DNA of 64,000 bases. Origin: an uncultured Arachnia sp. (GTDB taxonomy: Bacteria; Actinomycetota; Actinomycetes; Propionibacteriales; Propionibacteriaceae). Below the pieces are notes generated by a model. It worked only from the letters and a program-made list of their open reading frames with translations, was not told the origin of the DNA and did no database searches. Positions within the stretch are counted from its first letter, which is position 1. Every line of letters begins with the position of its first letter. Shown in pieces: positions 16,240 to 25,034 of the stretch. The translations under genes were made by a program, and so were the position numbers. The DNA lies in contig CANLTJ010000003.1 in the NCBI GenBank assembly GCA_947493995.1, forward strand, positions 379,110 through 443,109, given 5' to 3'.

Positions 16240-18250
16240 CGGCACTCGGTCCCTCGTTGTTCCGCGACTGCACGAACTCCACAATCTCCCGGACCGCTTC
16301 CTGCACGGGGACGCCGTTGCGTTGTGATCCGTCGCGATACCGGAAGGACACGGAGTCGGCGTCCCTGTCGTCGCCTCCGGCAATCAGCATGAACGGGACC
16401 TTCTGTTTCTGGGCGTTGCGGATCTTCTTGCCGAACCTGTCATCGGTGGTGTCCAGCTCGGTGCGGATGCCCTCCGTGTGCAGCTGCGTCAGAATTCCGT
16501 CGAGGTAGTCGTCGAACTCCGATGCGACGGGGATGCCGAGCACCTGGACCGGTGCCAGCCATGCTGGGAAGGCGCCCGCGTAGTGCTCGGTCAGCACGCC
16601 GAAGAACCGCTCGATGGAGCCGAACAGTGCGCGGTGGATCATCACGGGACGTTGGCGGGTGCCGTCGGAGGCCTGGTACTCGAGTTCGAACAGCTCCGGC
16701 AGGTTGAAGTCGAGTTGGATGGTGGACATCTGCCAGGTGCGTCCAATGGCGTCCTTCGCCTGGATGGAGATTTTGGGTCCGTAGAAGGCGGCGCCGCCTG
16801 GATCCTCCACGAGTTCCAGTCCGGAAGCGGTGGCCACCTCTCGCAGGGTGTCGGTGGCCTCCTCCCACGTGGCGTCGTCGCCCACGAACTTCTCGGGGTT
16901 CTTGCTGGAAACCTCCAGGTAAAAGTCGTTAAGGCCGTAGTCCTTGAGTAGTTCGAGCACGAACTGCAGCAGGCGCGCCAGTTCGTCCCGCATCTGTTCG
17001 CGGGTGCAGTAGATGTGGGCGTCGTCCTGGGTGAAACCACGTGCCCGGGTGAGGCCGTGGACCACGCCCGACTTCTCGTTGCGATACACCGTCCCGAATT
17101 CGAACAACCGCAGAGGAAGCTCACGGTAGGAGCGGCCCCGGGAGGCGAAGATGAGGTTGTGCATGGGGCAGTTCATGGGTTTGAGGTAATAGTCCGCGCC
17201 CTGCTTGGTGAGGTTGCCGTCGGCGTCGTACTCGGCGTCCATGCGCATGGGCGGGTACATGCCGTCGGCGTACCACTCGAGGTGCCCGGAGGTCTCGAAC
17301 AGCTTTGCCTTGGTGAGGTGCGGGGTGGTGACGAAGGAGTAGTTCTCCGCGATGTGACGACGACGCGAGTACTCCTCCATCTCCATACGGATCATGGCGC
17401 CCTTGGGATGGAACACCGCCAGGCCGGAGCCGATCTCGTCGGGGAAGCTGAAGAGGTCAAGCTCGGCGCCGAGCTTGCGGTGGTCACGCTTGGCGGCCTC
17501 GACCATTCTGGTGTGGTAGGCCTTGAGGTCGTCCCGGGTGGCCCATGCGGTGCCGTAGACGCGCTGCAGGGTGGCGTTGCGCTGGTCGCCGCGCCAGTAG
17601 GCTGCCGAGACCTTGGTCAGGGCGACGGCCTGGATGTAGCCGGTGTGGGGCACGTGGGGACCGCGGCACAGATCCTTCCAGGCGACGGTGCCGTCACGGC
17701 GAACGTTGTCATAGATCGTGAGTTCGCCAGCACCCACCTCGACGGATGAGCCGTCGTCGTCGGAGGCGTTGCCCTTCAGGGCTACCAGTTCAAGTTTGAA
17801 CGGTTCATCGGCCAGCTCCGCGCGCGCCTCGTCGTCGGACAGGGCACGGCGGACGAACTTCTGCTTCTCCCGGACGATCTGGCCCATCTGCTTCTCGATG
17901 GCCGTCAGGTCCTCGGGGGTCAGTGGCTCTGTCTGGAAATCGTAGTAGAAGCCGTCGACGATGGGCGGCCCGATGCCGAGCTTTGCCGTCGGAATCAGGT
18001 GCTGCACCGCCTGGGCGGTGACGTGCGCGGCCGAGTGGCGGACGATCGCGAGTCCGTCCGGCTCGAAGTTGAGGACGGGCTCGACGACGTCACCGTCCGC
18101 AAGCTCTGTGGCCAGGTCGAGGAGTTCGCCGTCGCGGCGCATCGCCACGACGCTCCGATCGGTTCCGAAAAGGTCGAGTCCCGTCGTAGTGGCGGCCAGA
18201 TCGACCTTGTCGGATCCTTCTGGCCGGGTGATGGTGATGACGCCACTCAC
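16232..18250 (-). CDS. thrS: Threonyl-tRNA synthetase
   Basis: 672 residues from GTG 18250, with GAGGAAAT upstream. Domain order: N-terminal TGS-like, second additional (editing) domain with [11 protein letters not shown] at about residue 80 and the later cysteine region, class II catalytic core (motif 2 [26 protein letters not shown], zinc-site MNCPMHN), and anticodon-binding domain with [14 protein letters not shown]. It charges tRNA-Thr in the cytoplasm. No T-box leader is visible. It is the first gene of a tight run with the HIT, PatA and PimA genes. Confidence 0.97.
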   Translation of the reverse strand: MSGVITITRPEGSDKVDLAATTTGLDLFGTDRSVVAMRRDGELLDLATELADGDVVEPVLNFEPDGLAIVRHSAAHVTAQAVQHLIPTAKLGIGPPIVDGFYYDFQTEPLTPEDLTAIEKQMGQIVREKQKFVRRALSDDEARAELADEPFKLELVALKGNASDDDGSSVEVGAGELTIYDNVRRDGTVAWKDLCRGPHVPHTGYIQAVALTKVSAAYWRGDQRNATLQRVYGTAWATRDDLKAYHTRMVEAAKRDHRKLGAELDLFSFPDEIGSGLAVFHPKGAMIRMEMEEYSRRRHIAENYSFVTTPHLTKAKLFETSGHLEWYADGMYPPMRMDAEYDADGNLTKQGADYYLKPMNCPMHNLIFASRGRSYRELPLRLFEFGTVYRNEKSGVVHGLTRARGFTQDDAHIYCTREQMRDELARLLQFVLELLKDYGLNDFYLEVSSKNPEKFVGDDATWEEATDTLREVATASGLELVEDPGGAAFYGPKISIQAKDAIGRTWQMSTIQLDFNLPELFELEYQASDGTRQRPVMIHRALFGSIERFFGVLTEHYAGAFPAWLAPVQVLGIPVASEFDDYLDGILTQLHTEGIRTELDTTDDRFGKKIRNAQKQKVPFMLIAGGDDRDADSVSFRYRDGSQRNGVPVQEAVREIVEFVQSRNNEGPSADA

Positions 18251-18393
18251 TGGGATTTCCTCTCGGGGCAGGTATGCAAATCGTGTCGCCCGCGCTCGTC
18301 GTGCAGGAGGCACGCCCAGCATTCTGCCCTACGTGAGCCCAGACCTCTATCTCGTCCCTGCTCGCAGCACTGAAGGGTCACGCCCCAGATGGG

Positions 18394-18681
18394 TTATCGC
18401 CCCGCGACAAGGCCACCGAACTCCGGGTTGCTCTTGATGTGACGGGCGACATAAGGACAGGTGGGTTTCACCATCAGCCCTCCCTCGGCGATGTCCCTGA
18501 GTGCGAAGTCTGTGAGGGCGGAAGCATAGCCCTGACCGCCGTGCTCCGGATCCACCTCGGTGTGGAAGAGGTCAACCACGTCGCCCTCCCTGCGGTAGTC
18601 GATCAATCCGATCCGTGCATCATCGAGGTGCAACTCGTAGCGGTGCTTCTCATCGTTCTTCATGAGCTTGGTCTCCGACAT
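18394..18681 (-). CDS. Small GNAT-fold N-acetyltransferase (YjdJ type)
   Basis: 95 residues from ATG 18681. The acetyl-CoA loop is in TEVDPEHGGQGYASALTDFAL, and the rest follows the short COG2388 pattern (YELHLDDARIGLIDYR... CPYVARHIKSNPEF). These one-domain GNATs have no known substrate. The frame continues far upstream but that part is the antisense of the methyltransferase. It starts on a leaderless promoter. Confidence 0.85.
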   Translation of the reverse strand: MSETKLMKNDEKHRYELHLDDARIGLIDYRREGDVVDLFHTEVDPEHGGQGYASALTDFALRDIAEGGLMVKPTCPYVARHIKSNPEFGGLVAGR

Positions 18682-18688
18682 GTGCTCA

Positions 18689-18694
18689 ACCCTA
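18689..18694 (-). promoter_or_regulatory. Leaderless -10 element (TAGGGT) for the small GNAT gene
   Basis: TAGGGT, 7 nt, ATG 18681 on the minus strand. Confidence 0.48.
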
Positions 18695-18792
18695 CTGTCC
18701 GTGACGCCCAGCGTCGGTGCGTGAGTGTGTGTGCAGCCGTGCTGATCGGGAATTCGCTGACCACCGGCCGCATTGGAGGGCAGGATGGTTGC

Positions 18793-19425
18793 ATGAGCAT
18801 TTTCGACGACATGGCACAGACGTGGGACGACAAGCCGGACAGGGCGGAGCGGGCCAGGGTGGTGAGCGATCGGCTGCGTGAGACACTCGACTTCGACGGC
18901 GTCCAGGCCGGACTCGAGTATGGCTGCGGCACGGGGCAGTTGAGTTTCGCGTTGGCCGATGTCCTCCCCCACTGCCTTCTCGTGGACACCTCGCTGGAAA
19001 TGCTGAAGATGGCGGAGCGCGGGATAGCCGAACGGAAACTCCAGTGGGACACGGAGCGCCGCAACTTTGCCACGGAGTCGTTGGATCATCCGGAAAACAT
19101 TGCCGATGTCGTGTTCTCCCTCCAGGTTCTTCACCACGTGGACGACTTGGAGACAACTGTCCGCAACATGGGGCGCGCGCTCAAACCCGGCGGCCAGATT
19201 GCACTCATGGACCTCCCGAAGGGATCCTCGGGCTTCCACCACGGCACCGGACACGATCCGGCAGACAACCCGCATCTCGATGGTTTGGACCGTGGCGAGC
19301 TGGAGCAGCTGCTCGAAGGTGCCGGATTCTCCGACATCACGTGGCACGAGGACATCGAGCTCCACCGGGACACGGAGAACGGGAGCGAGCCCTACACGCT
19401 GTTTCTCGTCACCGCCCGCGTGTGA
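18793..19425 (+). CDS. Class I SAM-dependent methyltransferase
   Basis: 210 residues from ATG 18793, with GGAGGGCAGGA upstream. SAM-binding motif I is LEYGCGTGQLSFALAD, motif II acidic residue in LLVDTSLEML, then VVFSLQVLHHVDDLE and ALKPGGQIALMD as in type-11 (UbiE/COQ5-like) enzymes. The substrate is unknown. The 3' end overlaps the convergent acetyltransferase gene by 17 bases. Confidence 0.85.
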   Translation: MSIFDDMAQTWDDKPDRAERARVVSDRLRETLDFDGVQAGLEYGCGTGQLSFALADVLPHCLLVDTSLEMLKMAERGIAERKLQWDTERRNFATESLDHPENIADVVFSLQVLHHVDDLETTVRNMGRALKPGGQIALMDLPKGSSGFHHGTGHDPADNPHLDGLDRGELEQLLEGAGFSDITWHEDIELHRDTENGSEPYTLFLVTARV

Positions 19426-19909
19426 GCCCCGTCGGCTGATCGAGGCGAAACTCTCGAGCAATGGGCAGGCGCATCGTCGGATCGTGGCGTGTCCGCCACC
19501 CCATCGACTTGTACAGCGCTGTTCCGTCCGCGCTTGCGGACAGATCGACCACCTCTGCCGGCGTCTCGTTCCGGAACCACTCCAGCAGCGCCGTCATGCA
19601 GGCGCGGGCATGGCCGCCGCGACGGTGGCACTCGACGGTGACGACATTGGAGATGTGTCCCCGCACGTCGGTCACGCTAGAGGGCGAAGGCGGTGCGGTG
19701 TGCAGGTAGCCGAGCGCGCAGGACACGACAGAGCCTTCAACCTCGACGACGTAGACGCATGCCTCGCTTCCCAGACGCTCGGACAACCAAGCCGCCGTCG
19801 AGTCGCGCCATTCAGGTCTCGAAACGCCTTCACTTCCCATTTCGGCGAACAGCAGCGCCTGCAGTTCAACCAGGTCGGGGATGTCATCAGCTGTGGCACG
19901 TCGCAACAT
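19409..19909 (-). CDS. GNAT-family N-acetyltransferase
   Basis: 166 residues from ATG 19909 (MLRRATADDIPDLVELQALL). The acetyl-CoA loop is VECHRRGGHARACMTALLEW, with ASADGTALYKSMGW at the C-terminal end typical of RimI-like GNATs. An ATG at 19933 is an alternative start; neither has a clear ribosome site. The substrate is unknown. Confidence 0.82.
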   Translation of the reverse strand: MLRRATADDIPDLVELQALLFAEMGSEGVSRPEWRDSTAAWLSERLGSEACVYVVEVEGSVVSCALGYLHTAPPSPSSVTDVRGHISNVVTVECHRRGGHARACMTALLEWFRNETPAEVVDLSASADGTALYKSMGWRTRHDPTMRLPIAREFRLDQPTGLTRGR

Positions 19910-19993
19910 GCTGACAGTGTTGCGCACGATCATCCGAACAGCTAGCTGCCGTGCACCCGACAGGGACGCCGGTGCGACTGCCGTCGTGGGGCG

Positions 19994-19999
19994 TATGCT
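19994..19999 (+). promoter_or_regulatory. Leaderless -10 element (TATGCT)
   Basis: TATGCT, 6 nt, ATG 20006 and no ribosome site. Confidence 0.5.
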
Positions 20000-20005
20000 G
20001 CGTCC

Positions 20006-20152
20006 ATGAGCGAAAATACTCCCGAACAAGACCGTCCCGCCACCGGGGGCGAGAAACTCGAAGACGACGACCAAGGCGCTGGTATCGGCTTCGACGACGA
20101 AGCCAACACTCTCGAGCCCGAAGAGGAGCCCGAGGCCACCGAGTCCAAGTGA
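20006..20152 (+). CDS. 48-residue acidic protein
   Basis: Translation MSENTPEQDRPATGGEKLED... followed by DDDQGAGIGFDDEAN and a Glu-rich end. Strongly acidic and Gly-containing, likely disordered. The TATGCT box 6 nt before the ATG supports a real start. It fills the space between divergent and convergent neighbours. No family recognised with certainty; similar short acidic proteins occur in actinobacteria. Confidence 0.55.
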   Translation: MSENTPEQDRPATGGEKLEDDDQGAGIGFDDEANTLEPEEEPEATESK

Positions 20153-20218
20153 CCCGAGCGCTTCATTGCTCGCATCCGCAGCCAGCTGTTGATGGGCTTG
20201 AAGCTGCCATCAGTCCGG

Positions 20219-20611
20219 TCAGCTTGCCGGATGGAGTGGCAGCAAGCCAAAGTCTCGCGCAGCGTCGCTCATTCGTGCGTCGTACGTCACAATCGAGTCG
20301 ACACCAATGGCAAGAGCAGCGGCAAGGTGAATGGCGTCAAGCGATCGCAGGTGGGTCCCCGGCAGTAAGCCGGCCTGGGTGAGGATCGCGGGGTTCAGTT
20401 GATACACGTCGAGACGATCCAGCAGATCGGTGACGTGGCGCTGGCTCACCCTTTCCAGGCGTTGCACAACCCTCCGCAGCTCCGTTTCCACCAACCGGCA
20501 TGCAACCAGTGTGGGACGCTCGGACTCAATTGCCCGGATCAGGTGGGCGGACTCCTGCTCAGCGACGATCAGCTTGATTGCAGCCGAGCTGTCGAGATAC
20601 CACGTGCTCAC
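20219..20611 (-). CDS. vapC: PIN-domain toxin (VapC family)
   Basis: 130 residues from GTG 20611, overlapping the antitoxin stop by 4 bases (GTGA). The PIN acidic residues are visible in WYLDSSAAIKLIV, VETELRR, SLDAIHLAAAL and VTYDARMSDAA. VapC toxins are Mg-dependent RNases that cut tRNA or rRNA when freed from the antitoxin. The partner immediately upstream is a Phd-type antitoxin. Confidence 0.88.
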   Translation of the reverse strand: MSTWYLDSSAAIKLIVAEQESAHLIRAIESERPTLVACRLVETELRRVVQRLERVSQRHVTDLLDRLDVYQLNPAILTQAGLLPGTHLRSLDAIHLAAALAIGVDSIVTYDARMSDAARDFGLLPLHPAS

Positions 20612-20850
20612 CTTTCCGCGCGCAGTTCGTCGAGCAGCTCCTCTGTCGTTGTGTCGATGGATACCAGGTCTTGAGTGGAGAACCGCGCGGGGCGCCTCGC
20701 CGGCCGATACGCCAAGTGCCCCTCCGTCAAAGGCATGATGCGTGCTACCGGCGTTCCGCGGCGGGTCACCACGAACGTCTCCCCATCCTCCACCTCGCGC
20801 AACACCTGCCCGCTGTCGTTGCGCATTTCCCGTTGACTGATCGTCCGCAT
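20608..20850 (-). CDS. Phd/YefM-type antitoxin
   Basis: 80 residues from ATG 20850. N-terminus MRTISQREMRNDSGQVLREV followed by ETFVVTRRGTPVARIMP is the Phd/YefM DNA-binding fold; the C-terminal half would wrap the toxin. Phd-type antitoxins repress their own operon, and direct repeats sit over its -10 box. It is translationally coupled to the PIN toxin. Confidence 0.88.
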   Translation of the reverse strand: MRTISQREMRNDSGQVLREVEDGETFVVTRRGTPVARIMPLTEGHLAYRPARRPARFSTQDLVSIDTTTEELLDELRAER

Positions 20851-20856
20851 GTCTCC

Positions 20857-20876
20857 AGTGTAGCAACGGTGTAGCA
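20857..20876 (-). promoter_or_regulatory. -10 element and direct repeats before the first toxin-antitoxin pair
   Basis: On the minus strand TACACT is followed by 6 nt and ATG 20850. The octamer TGCTACAC occurs twice, 3 nt apart (20869-20876 and 20858-20865), the second overlapping the -10. The repeats are candidate antitoxin half-sites. Confidence 0.5.
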
Positions 20877-21027
20877 CTTGGAACTGCTCCTCATTCATAG
20901 TTGCGAAGCGAACAGAGGGTGGCGACGTGCCGGTCCACGACAGACTTCTTCAATCAAATCGCCGCTGTGGCGGAGCGCATATCTAACCGGGGGTTCTGGC
21001 CCGGTTCGTGCGGGAGGAGGTGCCTCA

Positions 21028-21057
21028 TTGACACGGCGGGGGTTGCCTTACTAGTGT
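21028..21057 (+). promoter_or_regulatory. Promoter for leader peptide and ABC exporter
   Basis: Consensus -35 TTGACA (21028-21033), 18-nt spacer, -10 TAGTGT (21052-21057). It is the best -35/-10 pair in the window and predicts a start near 21064. Confidence 0.6.
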
Positions 21058-21085
21058 TCCCCTGTCGTCGACCCCAAGGAGGTGC

Positions 21086-21142
21086 ATGAAGATGTTGATC
21101 TACTCTCGTGCTCCTGGTCGGCCCCGCGCGATCACCGCCTGA
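21086..21142 (+). CDS. Candidate 18-residue leader peptide
   Basis: ATG 21086 follows AAGGAGG, a near-perfect Shine-Dalgarno sequence, at ideal spacing, and reads MKMLIYSRAPGRPRAITA to a stop at 21140-21142. It lies between a strong promoter and the exporter genes. The Arg-Pro-Arg stretch resembles the Arg-x-Arg type of arrest motif known from macrolide-resistance leader peptides, but that comparison is only suggestive. A regulatory upstream frame is the simplest reading. Confidence 0.5.
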   Translation: MKMLIYSRAPGRPRAITA

Positions 21143-21223
21143 GCTGAAACCGCGCCCGCTACTCGACGCCCACGGCGTCCCATCTCCTTTTCCTTGTCGC
21201 GTCACCAGACGCCGTCCGTCAGG

Positions 21224-21230
21224 ACCTCCT
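21224..21230 (+). promoter_or_regulatory. Anti-Shine-Dalgarno segment ACCTCCT before the exporter start
   Basis: ACCTCCT lies 3 nt before ATG 21234 and is exactly complementary to AGGAGGT (21077-21083) in the leader-peptide ribosome site, so the mRNA could fold to join the two starts. Confidence 0.4.
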
Positions 21231-21233
21231 CAC

Positions 21234-23090
21234 ATGCATGCACCGAACCGCGGGCGCTACGACTTTCCGCCTGCGATCCCACCGGGCTCGCGTCCGGACG
21301 TCCGCTCCCCCAGCCGGTTTCTCTTCTGGCTGATGCGCTCCTACGGTTGGGTAGTGCCTGCCATGACGGTGGCGGCCTCCACCTGGATGATCCCCGCCGC
21401 GCTGACGCCGTGGCTGCTCGGGCGGGCCATTGATGCCGGTGTCTCCCGAGAGGAGTCCTCGTCCGCCAGCGGTTGGGTTGCTCTGCTGCTGCTTGTCATC
21501 GCCGTCGGAGTCGTCGGTGGGATCCTCTTCCACACGTTTGCGGTCCGGATGTGGCTGCTCGGCATCTACGGCATTCAGCGCCGAGTCTCTCGCCAAGCGG
21601 TTCATCTGGGCCATGTCCTCAACCGTCGCGTCCCCACCGGTGAAGTCCTCAGCGTTTCATCCTCGGACACCGACCAGTTCGGCGCCACCATCGACTCCTT
21701 CGGGAGCGTCATCGCTGCAGCGGTCAGCTTCGTGGTTGCGGCGGCACTGATGCTGTCAACATCGCCGACGCTGGGTGCGGTGGTCCTCGTCGCCACGCCA
21801 CTCCTGCTCCTGGCGTCGGCGCCGGTGCTGCGTCCCTTGACCGGCGCCCAGGCGGCTGAGCGATCGATGAGTTCCTCACTCACCACTCTGGCCAGTGACA
21901 TCGTGATGGGGCTGCGGATTCTGCGCGGCGTCGGCGGCGAACAGACCTTCGCCGGGAACTACGAAAGACAGTCGCAGAAGGTGCGCGCTCTGGGTGAGAG
22001 GGTCGGTACATGGCAGGCGGTCGTTGAGGCCACCAGCATTCTGCTCTCCGGACTGCTTCTCGTGACTCTGGTGTACCTCGGCTCGCTGCGCCTCCTGGCA
22101 GGCACGTTGACCGTTGGTGAGCTCATCAGCTTCTTCGGGTATGCGGTGTTCCTCACCTCGCCGATGCAGACGTTCTTCGACTTCGCTCAGAGATGGGTAC
22201 AAGGGTTGGTGGCTGCTCAGAAGACCTTGCTGTTCCTGGGCCAGGACGTGCCGTGGACAGCAGCTGGTCAGGCGCTCGGCCACGCCCCGGTACTGCGGGA
22301 TGAACGCTCCGGAGTCACCGTGGAACCGGGGCGGATGCTCGGGATCGTGAGTGCGGACCCGGATGCCTCTGCAGCGCTCGCTGACCGACTCGGGCGCTAC
22401 TTGGCCCAGGATGAACCAGAACCGGTGGAGGACGAGGACCTGACTGGTCGCGCACGAAGGAAGGCTCGTCGAGAGCGGATCGCGGTGCGGGAACGCCGCG
22501 CCAAGGAGGACGCCGACCTGGCCAGCAAGCCCTGGGGAGTCACTGCCGACGGCGTGGACTACTCAGAGATGTCCATGAAGGATCTGCGACACAGAGTCGT
22601 CGTCTCACACGCGGGAGCGCTCCTGTTCTCCGGGACACTGCAGGACGCCGTCGACCCGTGGGGAACTCACACCCGGGAAGAGGTGGAGACCGCACTGATC
22701 GTCGCCTCCGCGGAGGATGTCTTCGGGGCGCTGCCCGGTGGCTGGCAGGGCCGGATCGACGAGAAAGGACGGGGCCTCTCCGGTGGCCAGCGGCAACGTG
22801 TTGTGCTCGCACGCGCACTGCTGCTGGACCCCGACGTCCTCGTCCTGGTGGAACCCACCTCGGCTGTCGATGCCCACACAGAGGCGCGGATCGGCGTACG
22901 ACTTGCACAACACCGCCATGCCCGCACCACAGTCGTCATCACCACCTCTCCGCTCCTGCTCCGTCGTTGCGACGACGTCGCGGTCCTCGTGGACGGCCGC
23001 GAGATTGTCCGGGGAAGCCACGACGAGTTGCATGAGAACCCGGAGTACCGCCGCGTCATCGCACGCGGGATGGGAGAAACCGATGAGTGA
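21234..23090 (+). CDS. ABC exporter half-transporter with degenerate ATP site (subunit 1)
   Basis: 618 residues from ATG 21234 (upstream in-frame codons overlap the leader region). N-terminal six-helix exporter membrane domain (about residues 40-330). The nucleotide-binding domain has lost Walker A (GIVSADPDASAALADRLG where GxxGxGKST is expected), the Q-loop Gln, the Walker B Asp (DVLVLVEPTSAVD) and the H-loop His (VVITTSPLLL), but keeps an intact signature LSGGQRQRVVLAR. A highly charged insert (about 400-440) replaces part of the domain. It overlaps subunit 2 by 8 bases and surely forms a heterodimer with it. Confidence 0.9.
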   Translation: MHAPNRGRYDFPPAIPPGSRPDVRSPSRFLFWLMRSYGWVVPAMTVAASTWMIPAALTPWLLGRAIDAGVSREESSSASGWVALLLLVIAVGVVGGILFHTFAVRMWLLGIYGIQRRVSRQAVHLGHVLNRRVPTGEVLSVSSSDTDQFGATIDSFGSVIAAAVSFVVAAALMLSTSPTLGAVVLVATPLLLLASAPVLRPLTGAQAAERSMSSSLTTLASDIVMGLRILRGVGGEQTFAGNYERQSQKVRALGERVGTWQAVVEATSILLSGLLLVTLVYLGSLRLLAGTLTVGELISFFGYAVFLTSPMQTFFDFAQRWVQGLVAAQKTLLFLGQDVPWTAAGQALGHAPVLRDERSGVTVEPGRMLGIVSADPDASAALADRLGRYLAQDEPEPVEDEDLTGRARRKARRERIAVRERRAKEDADLASKPWGVTADGVDYSEMSMKDLRHRVVVSHAGALLFSGTLQDAVDPWGTHTREEVETALIVASAEDVFGALPGGWQGRIDEKGRGLSGGQRQRVVLARALLLDPDVLVLVEPTSAVDAHTEARIGVRLAQHRHARTTVVITTSPLLLRRCDDVAVLVDGREIVRGSHDELHENPEYRRVIARGMGETDE

Positions 23091-25011
23091 GCACCTGCTG
23101 TCGGCCACCTCCGCCGCCACGTGGCGCGAGGGCGCGGCGCCGCGCCGGTTGCCTGACGGGTACGAGGTGCCGCGCCGCGGTGGGCCGCACCGTCGGATGG
23201 CAGCGTTTCGCGCTCGCCACCGCCGTCGAAGCGAGACGGCACGCGCCGCATACGCGGAGGCGCGTACCCCAAAGAGCGGATTTCCGGTGGCGACGTCCGC
23301 TCAGGCGCTCGGTTTCCTCCGGGGCCTGATGCCTGGACGCCGCGCGACATTGGCGTGGGCAGTGGTGCTGAACATGGCAGCGGCAGGCGCGGGCCTGGTT
23401 GCTCCGTTTCTTCTGGGGCGTCTCATTGACCGGGTCACGGGCGCGGAGCTCGACAGCACGCGGCTGACAACGACCGTGGCGATCGTCGCTGGGGTGGTCC
23501 TCGCGCAGGCTCTGCTCACCTTCGCCGCCCGGCGCGCGTCCGCCGTCCTCGGGTACGACCTCCTTGCCGCGGCCCGTGAAGAGGTTGTGCGCATCGTTCT
23601 GCGGCTGCCGTTGGGCCGCGTCGAATCATCGGGTTCTGGCGACCTGCTGACCCGCATCACCACGGATGTGGGCCAGATGGCCACGGCGGTGCGGTGGGCA
23701 TTGCCCACGCTGATCGTGTCGGTGGTGCTCATCGGCGCGACGCTTGTGGCCATGCTGGTCAACTCGTGGGTGTTGACCATCCCGATGCTGGGGACGGCAC
23801 TAATCATGGTGCTGGGCGGGCGCTACTACCTTTCGCGGGCATCGGCCGGCTACGTCACGGAGTCCCAGACCTATTCAGTCATCAACTCCACGACGACCGA
23901 GACGGTCGAGGGTGCCCGCACCGTCGAAGCTCTGCGTCTCGGCGACCAGCGGATCGCACAGATCGACGAGGACACCGAGATCTCCGCCCAGGCGGAGCGC
24001 TACACGATGACGCTGCGGAACATGCTGTTCGCGATGGTCGACGCCTCATTCCAGCTCCCGCTGATCGGGGTGGTTCTTCTCGGGATCTGGGGCCACTCAC
24101 AGGGATGGGCGACGGTTGGGCAGATCACCACCGCGGCGCTCTACATTTCCCAGCTCCAGGGCCCGCTGGATCGCGTGATTTGGGTGCTAGATGAACTGCA
24201 GCTCGGCATCGTCGCAACCTCGCGTCTCATCGGGGTGGCTCAACTGGAGGACGATCGCACGCCGGGCGACGCTGTGCCGTCTGGCGCCAAACTGACCGGC
24301 AGCGACCTGAGGTTCGGTTATCGGGAGGGCGCCGATGTTCTCAATGGCATCGACGTCGATCTTCGGCCCGGTGAACGGTTCGCCATCGTCGGTCCCTCCG
24401 GGTCCGGCAAGTCGACGCTCGCTCGCCTCGTCGCCGGAATCAACCGCCCGCGGACGGGTGAGGTGAGCGTCGGTGGCGTCGACGTCATGGACCTTCCCCT
24501 GGCCCGGCTACGGACGGAGGTAGCGCTCGTGACGCAGGAGCACCACGTCTTCGTCGGCACCGTCCGCGACAATGTGGTGCTGGCACGCGAGACCACGGCG
24601 TCTGATGCCGAGGTCGAGCGTGCTCTGCGCGCCGTCGCCGCCTGGAAATGGGTGTCGCGGCTTCCCGGCGGTCTGGATGCAGAACTTGGTCACGGCAAGG
24701 CCACGCTCACGCCCGCCCAGGCGCAGCAGGTTGCGCTGGCGCGGCTCATCATCGCCGATCCCCACACCCTCGTGCTGGACGAGGCGACGTCTCTCATCGA
24801 TCCTTCGTCAGCGCGACAGCTGGAAGGATCACTGGCAGCCTTGCTGGAGGGCCGCGCCGTGATCGCGATCGCACACCGGCTACACACGGCCCACGACGCC
24901 GACCGGATCGCGGTGGTCGAGGCGGGGCGAGTGGTGGAGATGGGATCTCACGACGAGCTCCTGGAACTCGAAGGGGCATATGCCCACCTGTGGCGGACGT
25001 GGCGCGAATAG
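23083..25011 (+). CDS. ABC exporter half-transporter with intact Walker motifs (subunit 2)
   Basis: 642 residues from ATG 23083. A basic N-terminal extension of about 70 residues, six membrane helices, then the ATPase domain with Walker A GPSGSGKSTLARL, Q-loop VTQEHHVF, Walker B TLVLDEATS and H-loop AIAHRL. Its signature is changed to LTPAQAQQVALAR instead of LSGGQ. Together with subunit 1 one ATP site is complete (this Walker A/B with the partner's LSGGQ) and the other is dead. Substrate unknown; the class includes drug and peptide exporters. Confidence 0.92.
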   Translation: MSEHLLSATSAATWREGAAPRRLPDGYEVPRRGGPHRRMAAFRARHRRRSETARAAYAEARTPKSGFPVATSAQALGFLRGLMPGRRATLAWAVVLNMAAAGAGLVAPFLLGRLIDRVTGAELDSTRLTTTVAIVAGVVLAQALLTFAARRASAVLGYDLLAAAREEVVRIVLRLPLGRVESSGSGDLLTRITTDVGQMATAVRWALPTLIVSVVLIGATLVAMLVNSWVLTIPMLGTALIMVLGGRYYLSRASAGYVTESQTYSVINSTTTETVEGARTVEALRLGDQRIAQIDEDTEISAQAERYTMTLRNMLFAMVDASFQLPLIGVVLLGIWGHSQGWATVGQITTAALYISQLQGPLDRVIWVLDELQLGIVATSRLIGVAQLEDDRTPGDAVPSGAKLTGSDLRFGYREGADVLNGIDVDLRPGERFAIVGPSGSGKSTLARLVAGINRPRTGEVSVGGVDVMDLPLARLRTEVALVTQEHHVFVGTVRDNVVLARETTASDAEVERALRAVAAWKWVSRLPGGLDAELGHGKATLTPAQAQQVALARLIIADPHTLVLDEATSLIDPSSARQLEGSLAALLEGRAVIAIAHRLHTAHDADRIAVVEAGRVVEMGSHDELLELEGAYAHLWRTWRE

Positions 25012-25034
25012 CGTCCTCGCCGCATGGTGGACGT

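Noticed and set aside
18251..18393. Possible T-box leader before thrS
   Set aside because: No T-box consensus or long structured leader was seen; only about 140 bp lie upstream.
18682..19461. Long N-terminal extension of the small acetyltransferase
   Set aside because: It is the antisense of the methyltransferase gene; the short start has a good -10 box and fits the family length.
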